A DNA stretch of 45,800 bases from Nephromyces sp. MM_2019 (lineage: Eukaryota; Apicomplexa; Aconoidasida; Nephromycida): positions 1 to 45,800 of the forward strand of contig JADHZB010000166.1 in NCBI GenBank assembly GCA_015657535.1. Reading direction: 5' to 3'. Position 1 is the first letter of the stretch. Every line of letters starts with the position of its first letter. Below the pieces are notes generated by a model. That model saw nothing but the letters and a program-made list of their open reading frames with translations. It did no database searches and had not been told where the DNA came from. This document shows positions 1 through 10,307 of this stretch, in pieces. Made by a program: the position numbers and the translations under genes.

Positions 1-1412
1 GGGGGGGGAGGAGCGGCGATAGAAAGAACACAAGAGAGAGCATTAGCGATCCCTGACTCCAGCAACAGGCAGCATAGAAGAATCGCATTAACATACACAA
101 GAACTTACCAAAGATGATATTAGCCTTTGAAGCAAGCATCTTGCAGGTTCACGCTTACCCCTCTAATAGTTCATCCTGCAGCAGATCTCTTAGCTTACAA
201 CACACGAACTTCAATCTTCTCTGGACGTACACTCAATTCCAACAATTGGGGGGGGTAAACACACCAAATTCTTCGCTGTAGCTGGATTCCGGTGTATGTA
301 TACCTTCGCATCTTCTACATTTGATGGCCACAGCGAAGTTTTGAATCGGATATATACTGGAGTTCGCATTTTTACACACGCGCACACACACACACACGCA
401 CACTGAATATGCCCACCCGACGACTTGAAACTATCGATGCAGTGATTCGGAAAAGGATGAAGTTCTTTAACGAATTTAGAGGTTTTGTGCGAATAAATCA
501 GGTGTGTGTGTGGAGCGTTTTAGAGGGTGAGGGGGTGATAGAGGTTCGAGTGAATGAGAGGTATATATACACCAAATTCAAATGTGTGCGTGGAGCATTT
601 GAGGGAGATCATCGTGATACTCTTCAAGAAGCTCTTGTGCGTGTTCTTATGTAAAAATACTCACTCGCAGTTACGTGTCGGCCACCTTACCATGTCTTAA
701 ACTTAATTTAAAGCTTTGAAACGAGTTGCTTATGTATGTGCGTGTGTGTGCGTAGATGTGTCTATGTGTGCTTGTATGTGCATGCCAGCAAGAAAGCATA
801 GCCTCAGCGTAAGCCCAACAGAACCGACGGAAAGCTGGCTGAGAGATATAGATGTAGGAGGTATGTCAGTTGGCTTGTTTTAGGAAATATTAGCAAATGC
901 ACACTTTAATGCCTCAACGCTGAGGCGATGGTAGCGTGTGTGGGGGCAGTGCATACAAACATTCCCCACAGAAGATGCATCTGGTGTTTAGAGCTCCCTC
1001 ACGCACACACAACAGCAACGTAGAGGCGGGTGTACATACACACACACCCACTCACTCATAGAACACACCTTCTACTTCTTAGAAGCCCTTCTCCCAAACG
1101 CATACAGAAACAGCAACCTCCACGCAAGTGCACATACACACACCCACCCCTTCAAATAACACACCTACTGCTTAGCTCCTGCCTAACCGATACAATTTTC
1201 AAGCTACAATTTATAGCATTTTTTTGGAATGCGTTTCTTTTTTTGGATGTTTTTTCAAGAATTTTCAACCTTTCAAAAGAACTAAAGAATGCTAGAAACT
1301 ACAAGAGAATCCACCAGTAATTCCACACACGCGCGATATCAAAAGGAACACAAAAACTCGCACTTCATATGCTACTGTGTGTGCTGTATCGAATTATAAC
1401 CTCTTAGCTCTC
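1..1412. other. Left-edge stretch, no gene resolved
   Basis: No complete gene could be assembled here. On the minus strand there are two good 5' splice-site-like sequences (GTAAGC near 160 and GTAAGT near 111), each after a short open segment, so an exon pair of an unseen minus-strand gene may lie at 90-390. On the plus strand, 409-654 is open for 81 codons from an ATG and ends in TAA; its composition is less repetitive than the surroundings, but I recognise no family. The rest holds scattered CA/GT runs (372-403, 735-780, 1036-1060, 1131-1146) and AT-rich sequence. Confidence 0.3.
372..403. repeat. CA microsatellite
   Basis: A run of CA dinucleotides with a few CG interruptions. It is the first of many CA/GT runs in this window. 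Confidence 0.9.
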
Positions 1413-3441
1413 TTATTTCTTCGATTTCGACCACCCATGGGTCTCAAACACGTTAACAAGATCCTTAATGAAAGCTATTGACACAGCATTTACTCCATGC
1501 TTCTTACAGGCTGAGAGATGAATAGAAAAGAATGTGTTAAATGAAAGAAACAACCGAAGTGGAGAAAAGGCAGCAGAGAAACGTCTTTTTGCTAGAAAAA
1601 GTATAAATTTTGCAGCAAAACTGAGAAATTTCATTCGAGAGGAAGGTAATTTCACCAAAAAGAGGAACTTTAATCAAAAGACTTCCAATTTTCATCCAAA
1701 AACCCACAAATGCCACCCAAAAACCACAAATTTCACTACAAACAGGCAGAAAAAAACAAGAAAAAGCAGCTCAGCTTAACATGATACGACTGAGAACTTC
1801 CTTCCATACCTCTGCCCCTCTCACCTAAAACACTATCAGAGTATATGAAAAGCTTAGTATTTCTTAAACTTCAGACAGTCTAACATATGCATACAACGGC
1901 AACGCATATGTTTATATACTGTGAAGGAGCACACCATGCGGCAGATACCCAAATGAAGCGGATCTAGAACTCTCTAGATTTGCTAGGCAATAAAAGAGGA
2001 GAAACTGGTAGAAAGGGTTGGGGTCAAAAAATAAAACCGCAAAAGCACACACGCACACACACACACTCCCAAAAAAAGCTCATCTCCACCCCTAAAAGCA
2101 ATCTTAAGGGAGAAAAAAAAAGCTTTCCTACTTGCTACTTCTACACCCCTAACTTCACCATTGTGTTCAACAAAAACAGCGTAAATCCAAGAAAAAGCGG
2201 CTGACCTTGGATAAACTACAGATGAATAGCGACGGACGCACACACACAAGACCTTTTCAGAATCAGTCGGCAGAACAAAAAAAAACCCCAAAAAAACAGC
2301 TTTTTCGCACACTTTTTTGGTAGCAGAGCATCACATGTTTTGTAATAAGCTCAAATACCTAAGAGGATGATGCAGAACTCTTCAAAAAACTAAAAAAAAA
2401 GCAACTCACCCAACTGTATATCTCTGGATATCTCGCCCAACTCTGTTAACGTATCAACGTTATACTTTAAATCATATTCCGGATGGTTGGCAATGAGGTT
2501 CTTCAGCAACATCTCATCTGGGAGGGCAGAATGTGTGGAAAAATCGCGAAATTTTGATGGTGTTACTTTCGCAGGAAAAAATAGAGGGGGAAAACACACA
2601 CACAGAGTTACTCAATTTTGCACACTTCTAAGCAGTGTACACCTGAAAAAGCTGCCTGAGTTGTATGAGATCACGCAAATGCACATACACATAGTTAAGC
2701 GCATATACACTCGCACAGATACGCATACATTCACACAAATATTCAAGCATACACACCTAAACACAACACACACAAGCGCTAAAGTGGTTCAAGCTGTATA
2801 GAAACTTGGCCGTCATTTCTGCTTTAAAAACATCTTCGGAGGATATTTTTCAGGGTAAACACACAGAGAGATCATCACTTTCAAGCATAAACTGCTAATT
2901 AGCAACTTCATTAACACACACACGAAACAGTAAAAGAAAAGGGGGAAGAATGCAAGAATGAGCACTGCCTGACGTCAATCTTTGGTGAGAAAAAATTGGG
3001 ACATTTCGTCTAAAACAAACGAATTTTTGTGAACTTAAAAGCATCAAAGTGAGAGAAATGTTACGAAGAAACGGAGCTTATGTGTCTATGGTTCTCAAGG
3101 CACTAAGTATGTGGAAGATAAAAACACACACACTACTAAACAAGGAAACGAAAAAACCTACACAAACCACCAAATCACACACACACATACACACACGAGA
3201 TGGCGGATCCAAAGAGAAGGAGGAAAGTTGGCATTCGCAGCTCACCTTCTTTCCGAAAATAAACGTTCTCCTCTCCCGTCCGCTTATCATCCAAAAACTT
3301 GATGCCCCCAAAGTTTGACTTGGGAATCAGCATAAACCCCATCCTTTGCCACTGAGATGAGGGTGGGTTCCCGTGAAGAGCACCAATCACTCTCCTAGCC
3401 AATAGAGAAGTCACCATCTTGCTGGCATATATATCAACCAC
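1413..3441 (-). CDS. IF1-like mitochondrial ATP synthase inhibitor family protein (3 exons)
   Basis: Exons on the minus strand are 3441-3246, 2517-2410 and 1510-1413 (196, 108 and 98 nt), giving 133 residues ending in TAA. Splice sites are GTGAGC/CCCAG and GTGAGT/CTCAG, and the phases agree (1 and 1). Residues 1-24 are basic and hydrophobic with no acidic residue after Asp3, like a mitochondrial presequence; Met9 is an alternative start. Residues 44-68 carry FGGIKF followed by EENVYFRKEDE, which resembles the inhibitory motif of IF1 proteins (an E-x-x-YF-x-x-x-E pattern after a glycine-rich lead). IF1 blocks ATP hydrolysis by the F1Fo ATP synthase when the membrane potential drops. The C-terminal half (about residues 70-133, ending THGWSKSKK) is not a typical IF1 coiled coil. 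The gene is divergent from uL6. I am fairly sure it is coding; the function rests on a short motif and could be another small mitochondrial protein. Confidence 0.7.
2046..2068. repeat. CA microsatellite in intron 2 of the IF1-like gene
   Basis: A CA run on the plus strand, so the pre-mRNA of the minus-strand gene would carry a UG run. A similar run lies at 3175-3198 in intron 1, about 45 nt past the 5' splice site. Confidence 0.85.
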
Positions 3442-4048
3442 AGACTTCGCTCTTTTACTTTCAAGCAGAAAATGATGTGCTTTTGATTAGATGAAAAGGA
3501 GAAGCATCAATAAATCAGAAATGCTTTAATAATTGTGAAAATACGAAGCTAAAACGTATGAAATTGATGAAGTTTTAATAAAAGAATAAACCTATGAATT
3601 CTGGGCTTTTTGGATCTTTGAGCGAGTTTTCCTTGTTTATTCTACCTCTTCTTCTGTGTATTCTACTTCTTCTTCTCTCCCGCTTATTCTCCCACTTCTT
3701 CTTGTTCTATTCCGAGGAAGAGGAAGCTTTCGGCACATCCTTAGCGGCTATTCTCGAATGACGGCAGTTTCACAAGGTGATTAGCAGCGGATATCAGCAA
3801 GAGCGGCAGGAAAAGAGAAAGGGGAGGGTGCGTGTGTGCAGGCGTTGCTGGAGGTTTGCAAGTAAAAAAGCTCGTTTTTCATCAGTTAAAATGCAGCTAC
3901 CTCGGAGAATGAGGGTGAAGGAGTAGGGGGGGTTTTCTACACATTTTAATAGTAAAATCACACCCCCACCCTTTTGGGGGGGAGCTTTGCAACGAAGGTG
4001 AGGGTATGCAGCAGCAACACACACGAGGATACACACAGCAGTAGTGAG

Positions 4049-4183
4049 CGTGTTGTGTGTGCATTGTCTGTGTGTTGTCTGTGTGTGTGTGTTGGTGTGT
4101 GCGTGTGTGTGCGTGCGTCGTGTGTCTTAGTGCATGCATGTGCGTTAGTGCGCCTGTGTTTGTGTGTGCTGTATCTGTGCGTG
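4049..4183. repeat. GT-rich imperfect microsatellite
   Basis: About 135 bases dominated by GT/TG with GC and TC interruptions. Long Val/Cys-rich readings on one strand and His/Thr-rich readings on the other are by-products of the repeat, not genes. Confidence 0.85.
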
Positions 4184-4696
4184 TTATTATAAAATGGAGA
4201 TTCCATTCAGCGAATTGTAGGAGTTTAATGAGAAGAAATCCCTCAATAACATCGTATGACGAGCTATGGATGCAGCAGAGAATCCAAGCAAAAGCCGCGA
4301 AGAAACTCAATCGATTTGGAATAAAGTGGCTTCCTCTCTCATATATCAAGGCTTTGTGCATGGGAAGTTCTCCAGGAAGCTTACATCATCAAATAGAGAT
4401 AGTTCAGCTAAATCTACCATAAATTACTACCCTCATATAGATAGTTCGATGAAAACTAGCATAAAATCCACACCAACATCTACACACAAAGCAGAGCTTA
4501 TGCAGCGCCCCTGCAGCAAAAATTAGAAGACTGGCAGGAAAACTGCACACCCAAGAACACACCAGTGATGACTTTCAAGCAGCAACACACAGTCAAACTG
4601 CTGTGAGTAACGAGGCGCTTTCAAATGCAGCGAAGATTGCGATTCATCCGCTCGTTATGGAGCAGACACGCACAGACACCCACCCACGCCCCCCCC

Positions 4697-4795
4697 CACA
4701 CACACACACATACCACCCCCACACACACACACATACCACCCCCACACACACACACATACCGCCACCACACACACACACATACCGCCTACCCACTT
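4697..4795. repeat. 23-bp CA-based minisatellite, four copies
   Basis: The tetranucleotide end ATACC recurs at 4710, 4733, 4756 and 4779, a strict 23-base period. Each unit is a short CA run followed by ATACC plus a C-rich spacer. The last two copies carry G in the spacer (ACCGCC) where the first two have A. Confidence 0.9.
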
Positions 4796-5202
4796 AAAAC
4801 ACACACTCCTCCCAAAACCCTCTCCCGAAAACCACCCTCCCCGCGCCCTCATCTCCCTCCAAAGCTACCCCCCGCACACGAGCCCCCCCGCTCTGCTTTG
4901 TAGCCGATCGACTTCACCATAGCCACTAGTTGCTTCCATCACATTTTCTGGGCTTTTTCTGAAACTTCTTCGTCAGCCTTTGCTCTGCCTCATCACAGAG
5001 GTACCACCCGCTGCTTCCTCTCACTCTTGAGTTTCAGCGGAATTTTCTGTTTCTTGTTCCTTCTACTTCACATCTCTCCCTCCTCATCTATACACTGTAG
5101 ATACATTATCTCACTGGTGGATGCTTTTGCTGTTTCATCACTCATAAAAGAGAGGAAGAGAGGAAGAGAGGAAGAGGAGTATATACTACTTTACACTAGA
5201 AA

Positions 5203-7913
5203 ATGAAGAAGATTGTGTCGTCTCAAACTCTCGCCATTCCTGATGATGGTATGTTTGAGGAAAAGGAAGCTTCTTTGACGTTTTTTGCTGTGTTCTTGCT
5301 GCGATTATGCTTTGTTGGAATTTCTGCTTTTTTGGGGGATTTTTTCTTCCTCATGATAGAATCGCTATGTGAGAAACTTCGGTTCTTTTGGAATTTTGGT
5401 TTTATTTTATGTTTTGTGCCTTTTCTGTTTTTCTTCTATTTTTCTGTTTTTTCTGATTTTGTTTTTGCGCTTCTGATTCTGTTTTTTCCTCTTTTTCTTG
5501 TTCTCCTTCTGTTTCTTCTTTTTCTGCCTCTTCTTCTTTTTCTCGCACTGATTGTCATTCCCCTCTTGCTTTTTTTAATTTGCCTTTTTGTTCATCCGAG
5601 TAGTTATGAGGATTTGCGTATTTAAGCAACTCATTTTATTGTTTTTCTACATGCGCTATCTTCTAGTCTTTAAAGTTCTTTTTCACGCTGAAGAGTGCCA
5701 TTTTCTCCTCTTGCTTTAACTTTATCTTCTCTTTTTCAATATACCTTTCTAATTGTTTAAGCCGTTGATAAGCTTATTCCTCATTCACGCGCCCCTCTCA
5801 CTCATTCACACACACACATTTCCCTCATATCTACTTCTTTGTATACATCTTCATCTTTCTAATCAAATTGATGAAATCTTTCCATTTTACCTACAAAATT
5901 TTTTGAGAATTTTCTATACATTTCCACCTCTAAGGAGGCCGTTTCTGCTTCTATATTCGTATTCATCACTGTTTCTAATCCTCTTGTTTTCTCTTTTTAT
6001 TGCTTTTTTTTTGGCGTTTTTACTGCTTGTGAATAGAAGCTACGTGAGAGAAGCGTTTAGCTGAATACTAAGTCTTGTCGCCTGTAGTTGCTGCTTTATT
6101 GAAAAACTAACAAATATTCTTTTCGATGAATTTTCTCCCTTTTTTGTGGTTAATATGATAAAAACTATAATATTGTATGTTTCCCTTTCTCCTCTAATTC
6201 TGCATCTGCTTAGTATGAGGAGAAGCTGCGATTTTTTCATTCTTCGCAGAGAATTCCCTCCTCTAAGTTTTCATCTTCCGTTTTTTACTTTCTCGTCTTA
6301 TTTTTGTCCTAAAACTTCGCTTTATATCGTTATATTTGCCTTTTCTCTTCAACTTTCAACCTTTTTTTCAAACTTTTCTTGATATTGTCGTTCCTCTCTT
6401 TATACTCTAATCTTTTGATTTTCCCTCTTCGTCATAACTCTCAGTTACGGTAAACCTAAAATCTCGTACCATTAAGGTATCCGGAAAATATGGTGAAATA
6501 GAGAGGAAGTTTAAGCATCTTCCTGTGGAGATGAAATTGTCTGAGGATGGGAAGAGTCTCGAGGTAAACATGTGGTTTGGAAGTACTCCCAAAACTGCAG
6601 TTATTCGCACTCTCTGCTCTCACATTCGGAATATGGCGATAGGTGTTTCCAAGGTATTTCTTTTTGTATGTGATTTCCGTGTGGGAAAAGTGTGTGATAT
6701 GTGTGCTGTTTGTGTGCGTTTGCTATTTGTGTGCTGTTCATGTGCCATTCATGTGCTATTTATTGTGTGTTAATTTCCTTCTTGCTGTATATTTATACGC
6801 AATCTCCTTGTTTTCAATATCGTCTTATCTGCGATTATCGCAATCATGAAGAAGCTCTTTTTTGATGTTTTTTTCGAGTAAAGCTGTGTGTTGAGTGATG
6901 ATGCTATCAATTCCGTCAATTGATAAAGTTACTGCTACTCATTGGATTCATCTTTTGATGCTCTTATCATTAAACGGCAAATCTCTTTAAATGAAAATAA
7001 TCGTGTGAACCTTCATTTTATATATGTTTTTTTTATGATAACTCGACTTTAGATGAGTATGAAGATCATATTTTTTCTTCAAAAACTTGCAGTCCAAGCT
7101 CAAACTACTTTCCTCTTCAGAAATATCAATTCAAGATGAGGTTGGTATACGCTCACTTTCCCATCAATTGCACAATAATTGAAAACGGGAAGGTGATCGA
7201 AATCCGCAACTTCTTAGGCGAAAAGAGAGTTCGTTCAGTTCCCATGCTTCCTGGCGTTATCATTGAGAAGTCAACCGCCACAAAGGATGAGCTTATCTTA
7301 ACCGGAGTTAACCTTGAACTTGTTTCTAGATCAGGTCTGTGTGTGTGAGTGCGTGTTTTTGTGTGTAGCAGATGTACCGATACTTTGTGAATTTCTTGTT
7401 TACGAGGTTTGAATGTATGGATTTTGGTGCAAGTGATTGATTTTTAATGTGGAAATGAATGCTTGTGTATGGAGATGAGTGAATTTGATGTGTGAATAGC
7501 GTCCACCCTCTTTTTCATCTCTTTTCCCGCACATGAATTTGCTGAGTTTTACTACCAAGACGATCCTCTATGGGTGAATTTTATTGTCCAGCTGTAGATT
7601 TTTCTACACAACACTCAGGAAGAAAACACGCACCACACGCATATGGAAGATGTGTTGAATTTAATTTTCCTGTAAGAAGAGATAGTTTGCATCCCTCCAC
7701 TGTTGATGCTTTTTCTGCCTCATGAAAACAAGATTGTTAGCATCTGTTACTCCAAAAAAACACACGCACGACTTAAAACCCTCAAATTTTTACCTCTTGC
7801 CTTCTTCAGCGGCTTTGATCCATCAGTCGACTTTGGTTAAAAACAAGGATATAAGGCAGTTTTTGGATGGTATCTACGTATCAGAATCTGGTCCCATAGA
7901 GGCTGCAGCGTAG
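5203..7913 (+). CDS. RPL9: 60S ribosomal protein uL6 (RPL9), 4 exons, complete
   Basis: Exons are 5203-5248, 6445-6653, 7121-7334 and 7810-7913, total 573 nt, encoding 190 residues plus TAG. Introns are GTATGT...CTCAG, GTATTT...TTCAG and GTCTGT...TTCAG; phases fit throughout. The protein starts [15 protein letters not shown], like the conserved MKxILSxQxxxIP start of eukaryotic uL6. Further family landmarks are [21 protein letters not shown], the YAHFPIN segment, [17 protein letters not shown] and the C-terminal [16 protein letters not shown]. Length matches other eukaryotic uL6 proteins (about 190 residues). uL6 sits in the large subunit near the sarcin-ricin loop and the GTPase centre. The first exon is only 46 nt and is followed by a 1.2-kb pyrimidine-rich intron; read-through of that exon gives a false 140-residue hydrophobic protein. 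Confidence 0.97.
5390..5580 (+). repeat. Pyrimidine-rich low-complexity tract in uL6 intron 1
   Basis: The plus strand is a long T/C-rich tract with recurring TTTTCTG and CTTCTTTTTCT words. It explains the apparent Phe/Leu-rich membrane protein read through from exon 1. Confidence 0.8.
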
Positions 7914-8244
7914 ATAGCCTCGCGGTTCGCACAGTTTTTCTTTTTCCTGCATAATTACTATTTGCAAAGGCATTTTTGTTTCGCTGCTTTGCAGTAGCGT
8001 GCTTTTACCCTCTTGGACAGAATCTCTTGGTGCTTTTTCTTCCTCTGTAGGAATCGCTTTCTCGTTTTTCTACCTCTCTCTGTCTTCTCTAAATGGGGGC
8101 TTGAGTGAGTGGAGAGGTTGCTATATTGAGACTAAGAGGATATCACTGTCTGGAAGTAGCATCAGCACAATCAGCCGAGCATGTTTTGACAATTTAAGCT
8201 GCAATTTGTTTTTACACGGCATATGTATGCTTCTGAGCACTCCT
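7914..8244. other. Convergent spacer after uL6
   Basis: About 330 bases between the uL6 stop and the last open reading on the opposite strand. I see no recognisable gene or repeat. It should contain the uL6 3' UTR and polyadenylation site, but no signal can be assigned with confidence. Confidence 0.4.
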
Positions 8245-9022
8245 TTATCTGCCCTTGTGATGCTTTCTCAGTGTGTGTATGTGCGTAGCTTTTTTGCTTT
8301 CAAGCCTCTTGTGTGTGGGTGGTTGCACAACTTTGTAAACCTCTTGATATCGCTGATGATCTTCTCTGCAGTCTTTTGATGCCAAACTGGTTGAACTACA
8401 TACTTTATCATTTCGGGGCTCACATGTTTGCACATAGAAAACTAGTGGTCGTCCTCTCAGTGGTGTAAATTGTTGGATGATGTCATTGGCGTTAAGAGAA
8501 GCGATTTTTATCAGACGATCTGGCAATTGATGACTGTGTGTTACTACATTTTGAAGTTTTGTGGCTTCGATAGGCAGTTGTCGGGGCAGTAATTTCAGCA
8601 GTTTGAGTTTTTGCTGTTTGTTGTGTATGATTTTGTTCTCTTCATCATATACTTCCACTGTTTCTTCTGTAGTGATTGGAAGTGATTTTCATCCAATAAA
8701 AGATGCAAAGTAGCAGTTTTCATGAAATTGTCGAAAATTGATGTAGCATCATTAAGCATGATGTCTTGGCAAGATTTGGAACCATGTAACCCTGTGGTTG
8801 CTTCTTTTTCGGAAAAGCCTCGCAATTTTTTGACCAGAAACGGGTGTAATCTACCGGTAGAGCTAGAAAAGGCTGTTACTCTAACCGGTAATGTTTCTCG
8901 GTTTCATAGCTCTCCTGGTATTTTGAAGGCTTTTCGGCTACGTATGCCTCTAACCTGCTTTGGAAAAATTCGCACTTTTTTTTCTCTTTGAACATAACAT
9001 CCAAAAAGTTGTGTAGCACCTT
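8245..9022 (-). CDS. Tentative 3' exons with a PX-like segment, possibly the end of the DUF1769 gene
   Basis: On the minus strand an exon-like block 9022-8955 lies between CTTAG and GTTAGA and reads KVLHNFLDVMF in phase 0. It splices in phase (2) to a block starting at 8862 after TTTTCTAG that contains LHPFLVKKLRGF. Further left, 8245-8658 is open in another frame (it includes DEENKIIHNKQQKL and PLRGRPLVFY); a 118-nt intron from 8776 to an ACTACAG acceptor near 8658 would connect it in phase. A GTGAGT donor at 10358-10357 inside the last DUF1769 exon would join in phase 0, bringing KKYLFN next to KVLHNFL. That has the spacing of the PX-domain RRYSDFxxLHxxL motif, with LHPFLVKK resembling its LPPLPxKK segment. 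This is a hand-built model; the alternative is a separate small gene. Confidence 0.35.
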
Positions 9023-10307
9023 CTAAGGGGAGAGTTATACAGAGTGGATGATGTAGGTGGGATTTTTGCAATATTTTGAATCAGGTAGCGACGCTGAAAC
9101 CATGAGCTACGATTAGGGGTTTTGCCACAACTATAGATGAAGCGAGAAGCTGAGAATACTAGTGTTGTTATAACTAGTAAGCAGATGAAACGACAAGCTG
9201 CGATTAGTGGCGTCGCTACGCTCGCACCCACGACTGTTTCTCCTTGCCTTTGAGCACACTTTTGTAACGAAGATCAGACGCTCACATTAGTGGCTTGTTA
9301 AGCTACTGAGTGCTTCTTGCAATTCTCTGCGATGAATAGTCTACGTGGCAAAATTCAGGTGTTTGCAGTTTTCATTAAACTTGAAGCAAATAGATCAAAT
9401 TTGCATGGAAGTATACAGCGAACGGTAGAGAGTTACTATTCTTAATAACTGAGAGTGGGCTTTTCGTTCCCACTGTTAAGTAGATATTTTACGCTACTTC
9501 TTTACTATGGAACTCGACTCTAGAGATGAGGAGGTATCTAGAGCGCGCGTAAATTGTGGCTCAAGCAGCATACTGAAATACTCAGAGTACAATCGAGAAG
9601 CATGATTGTACTCTTCCACGGAATTGCACACAAACTATAAAAGCTCAGGAAAAGCTTTCATATCTTGTGCGCCGCCGTTGACTCGTAGGCTGGAGAATGC
9701 GCGCACATACGCTAAGTGGTGGTAGAGCAGTTTTCGAGGCGAAACCCGAATTTCTTAAGCGCAGAATGGATAGCAGTTGGTATAGTGAATTAGGCTGCAG
9801 CTACTAGGGCTGGGAAGGTAAACGCCAGGAGCTATCAAAGCAGCTCTCAGGTTTCAAAGCAAACGTTGGGTTGATGTCGCCAGCCTACCAAGATTCCCTA
9901 TTGTTTGTTATTTTGGGAAACAATTCAGTGTGAAATTTCGCAAATTCAAGTGCTGGTCCACGGAGAGGTGTAAAAGCTAGAGAGTTGGGATAAAACTGAC
10001 TTTTTGTGTTTATTTACAAATCATTTTTTGTAAAAGCATCAAGTGCATTAATGCGATTTCCAAATGGCTAAACTAGTTTTTTGCGTGCTCGTACAATGTG
10101 CATCCAAGAAAATCGAAATACTACAGCAATTCCAGTTTATCTCGTAGTTGTGCACGGAAAAAAAGCAGTGAGGAGCTTGATCACGTGAAGCAGCGTAATT
10201 TAGCACCGTCAGGGTGACAAACTGCACATGCCATTATTCCCCAGCAGAAAGCACACACACAGGGCTGTAGGCCAACGCACTGGCGTAAGTACTAAGTGTG
10301 CCTGACT
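9023..10307. other. Gene-free stretch, or intron of an extended DUF1769 gene
   Basis: No supported exon is seen in these 1.3 kb. If the 3' extension model is right, this is one intron of that gene (10358-9023). Otherwise it is the 3' flank of the DUF1769 gene. Base composition is more even than in the CA/GT-rich left third of the window. Confidence 0.35.

Larger units (their letters stand above)
3442..5202. other. Divergent spacer between the IF1-like gene and uL6
   Basis: This spacer of about 1.8 kb should hold the 5' ends and promoters of both flanking genes; no core promoter motif is clear. It contains a pyrimidine-rich block (3630-3700), a GT-rich block (4049-4183) and a 23-bp CA minisatellite (4697-4795). 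The plus strand at 4195-4530 is open in two frames with less biased composition (for example an open segment from the ATG at 4266). No splice model or family supports a gene there. Confidence 0.5.

Noticed and set aside
5203..5625. A 140-residue hydrophobic protein starting at the uL6 ATG
   Set aside because: It is read-through of uL6 exon 1 into a T/C-rich intron; a GTATGT donor at 5249 joins in phase to the conserved second exon.
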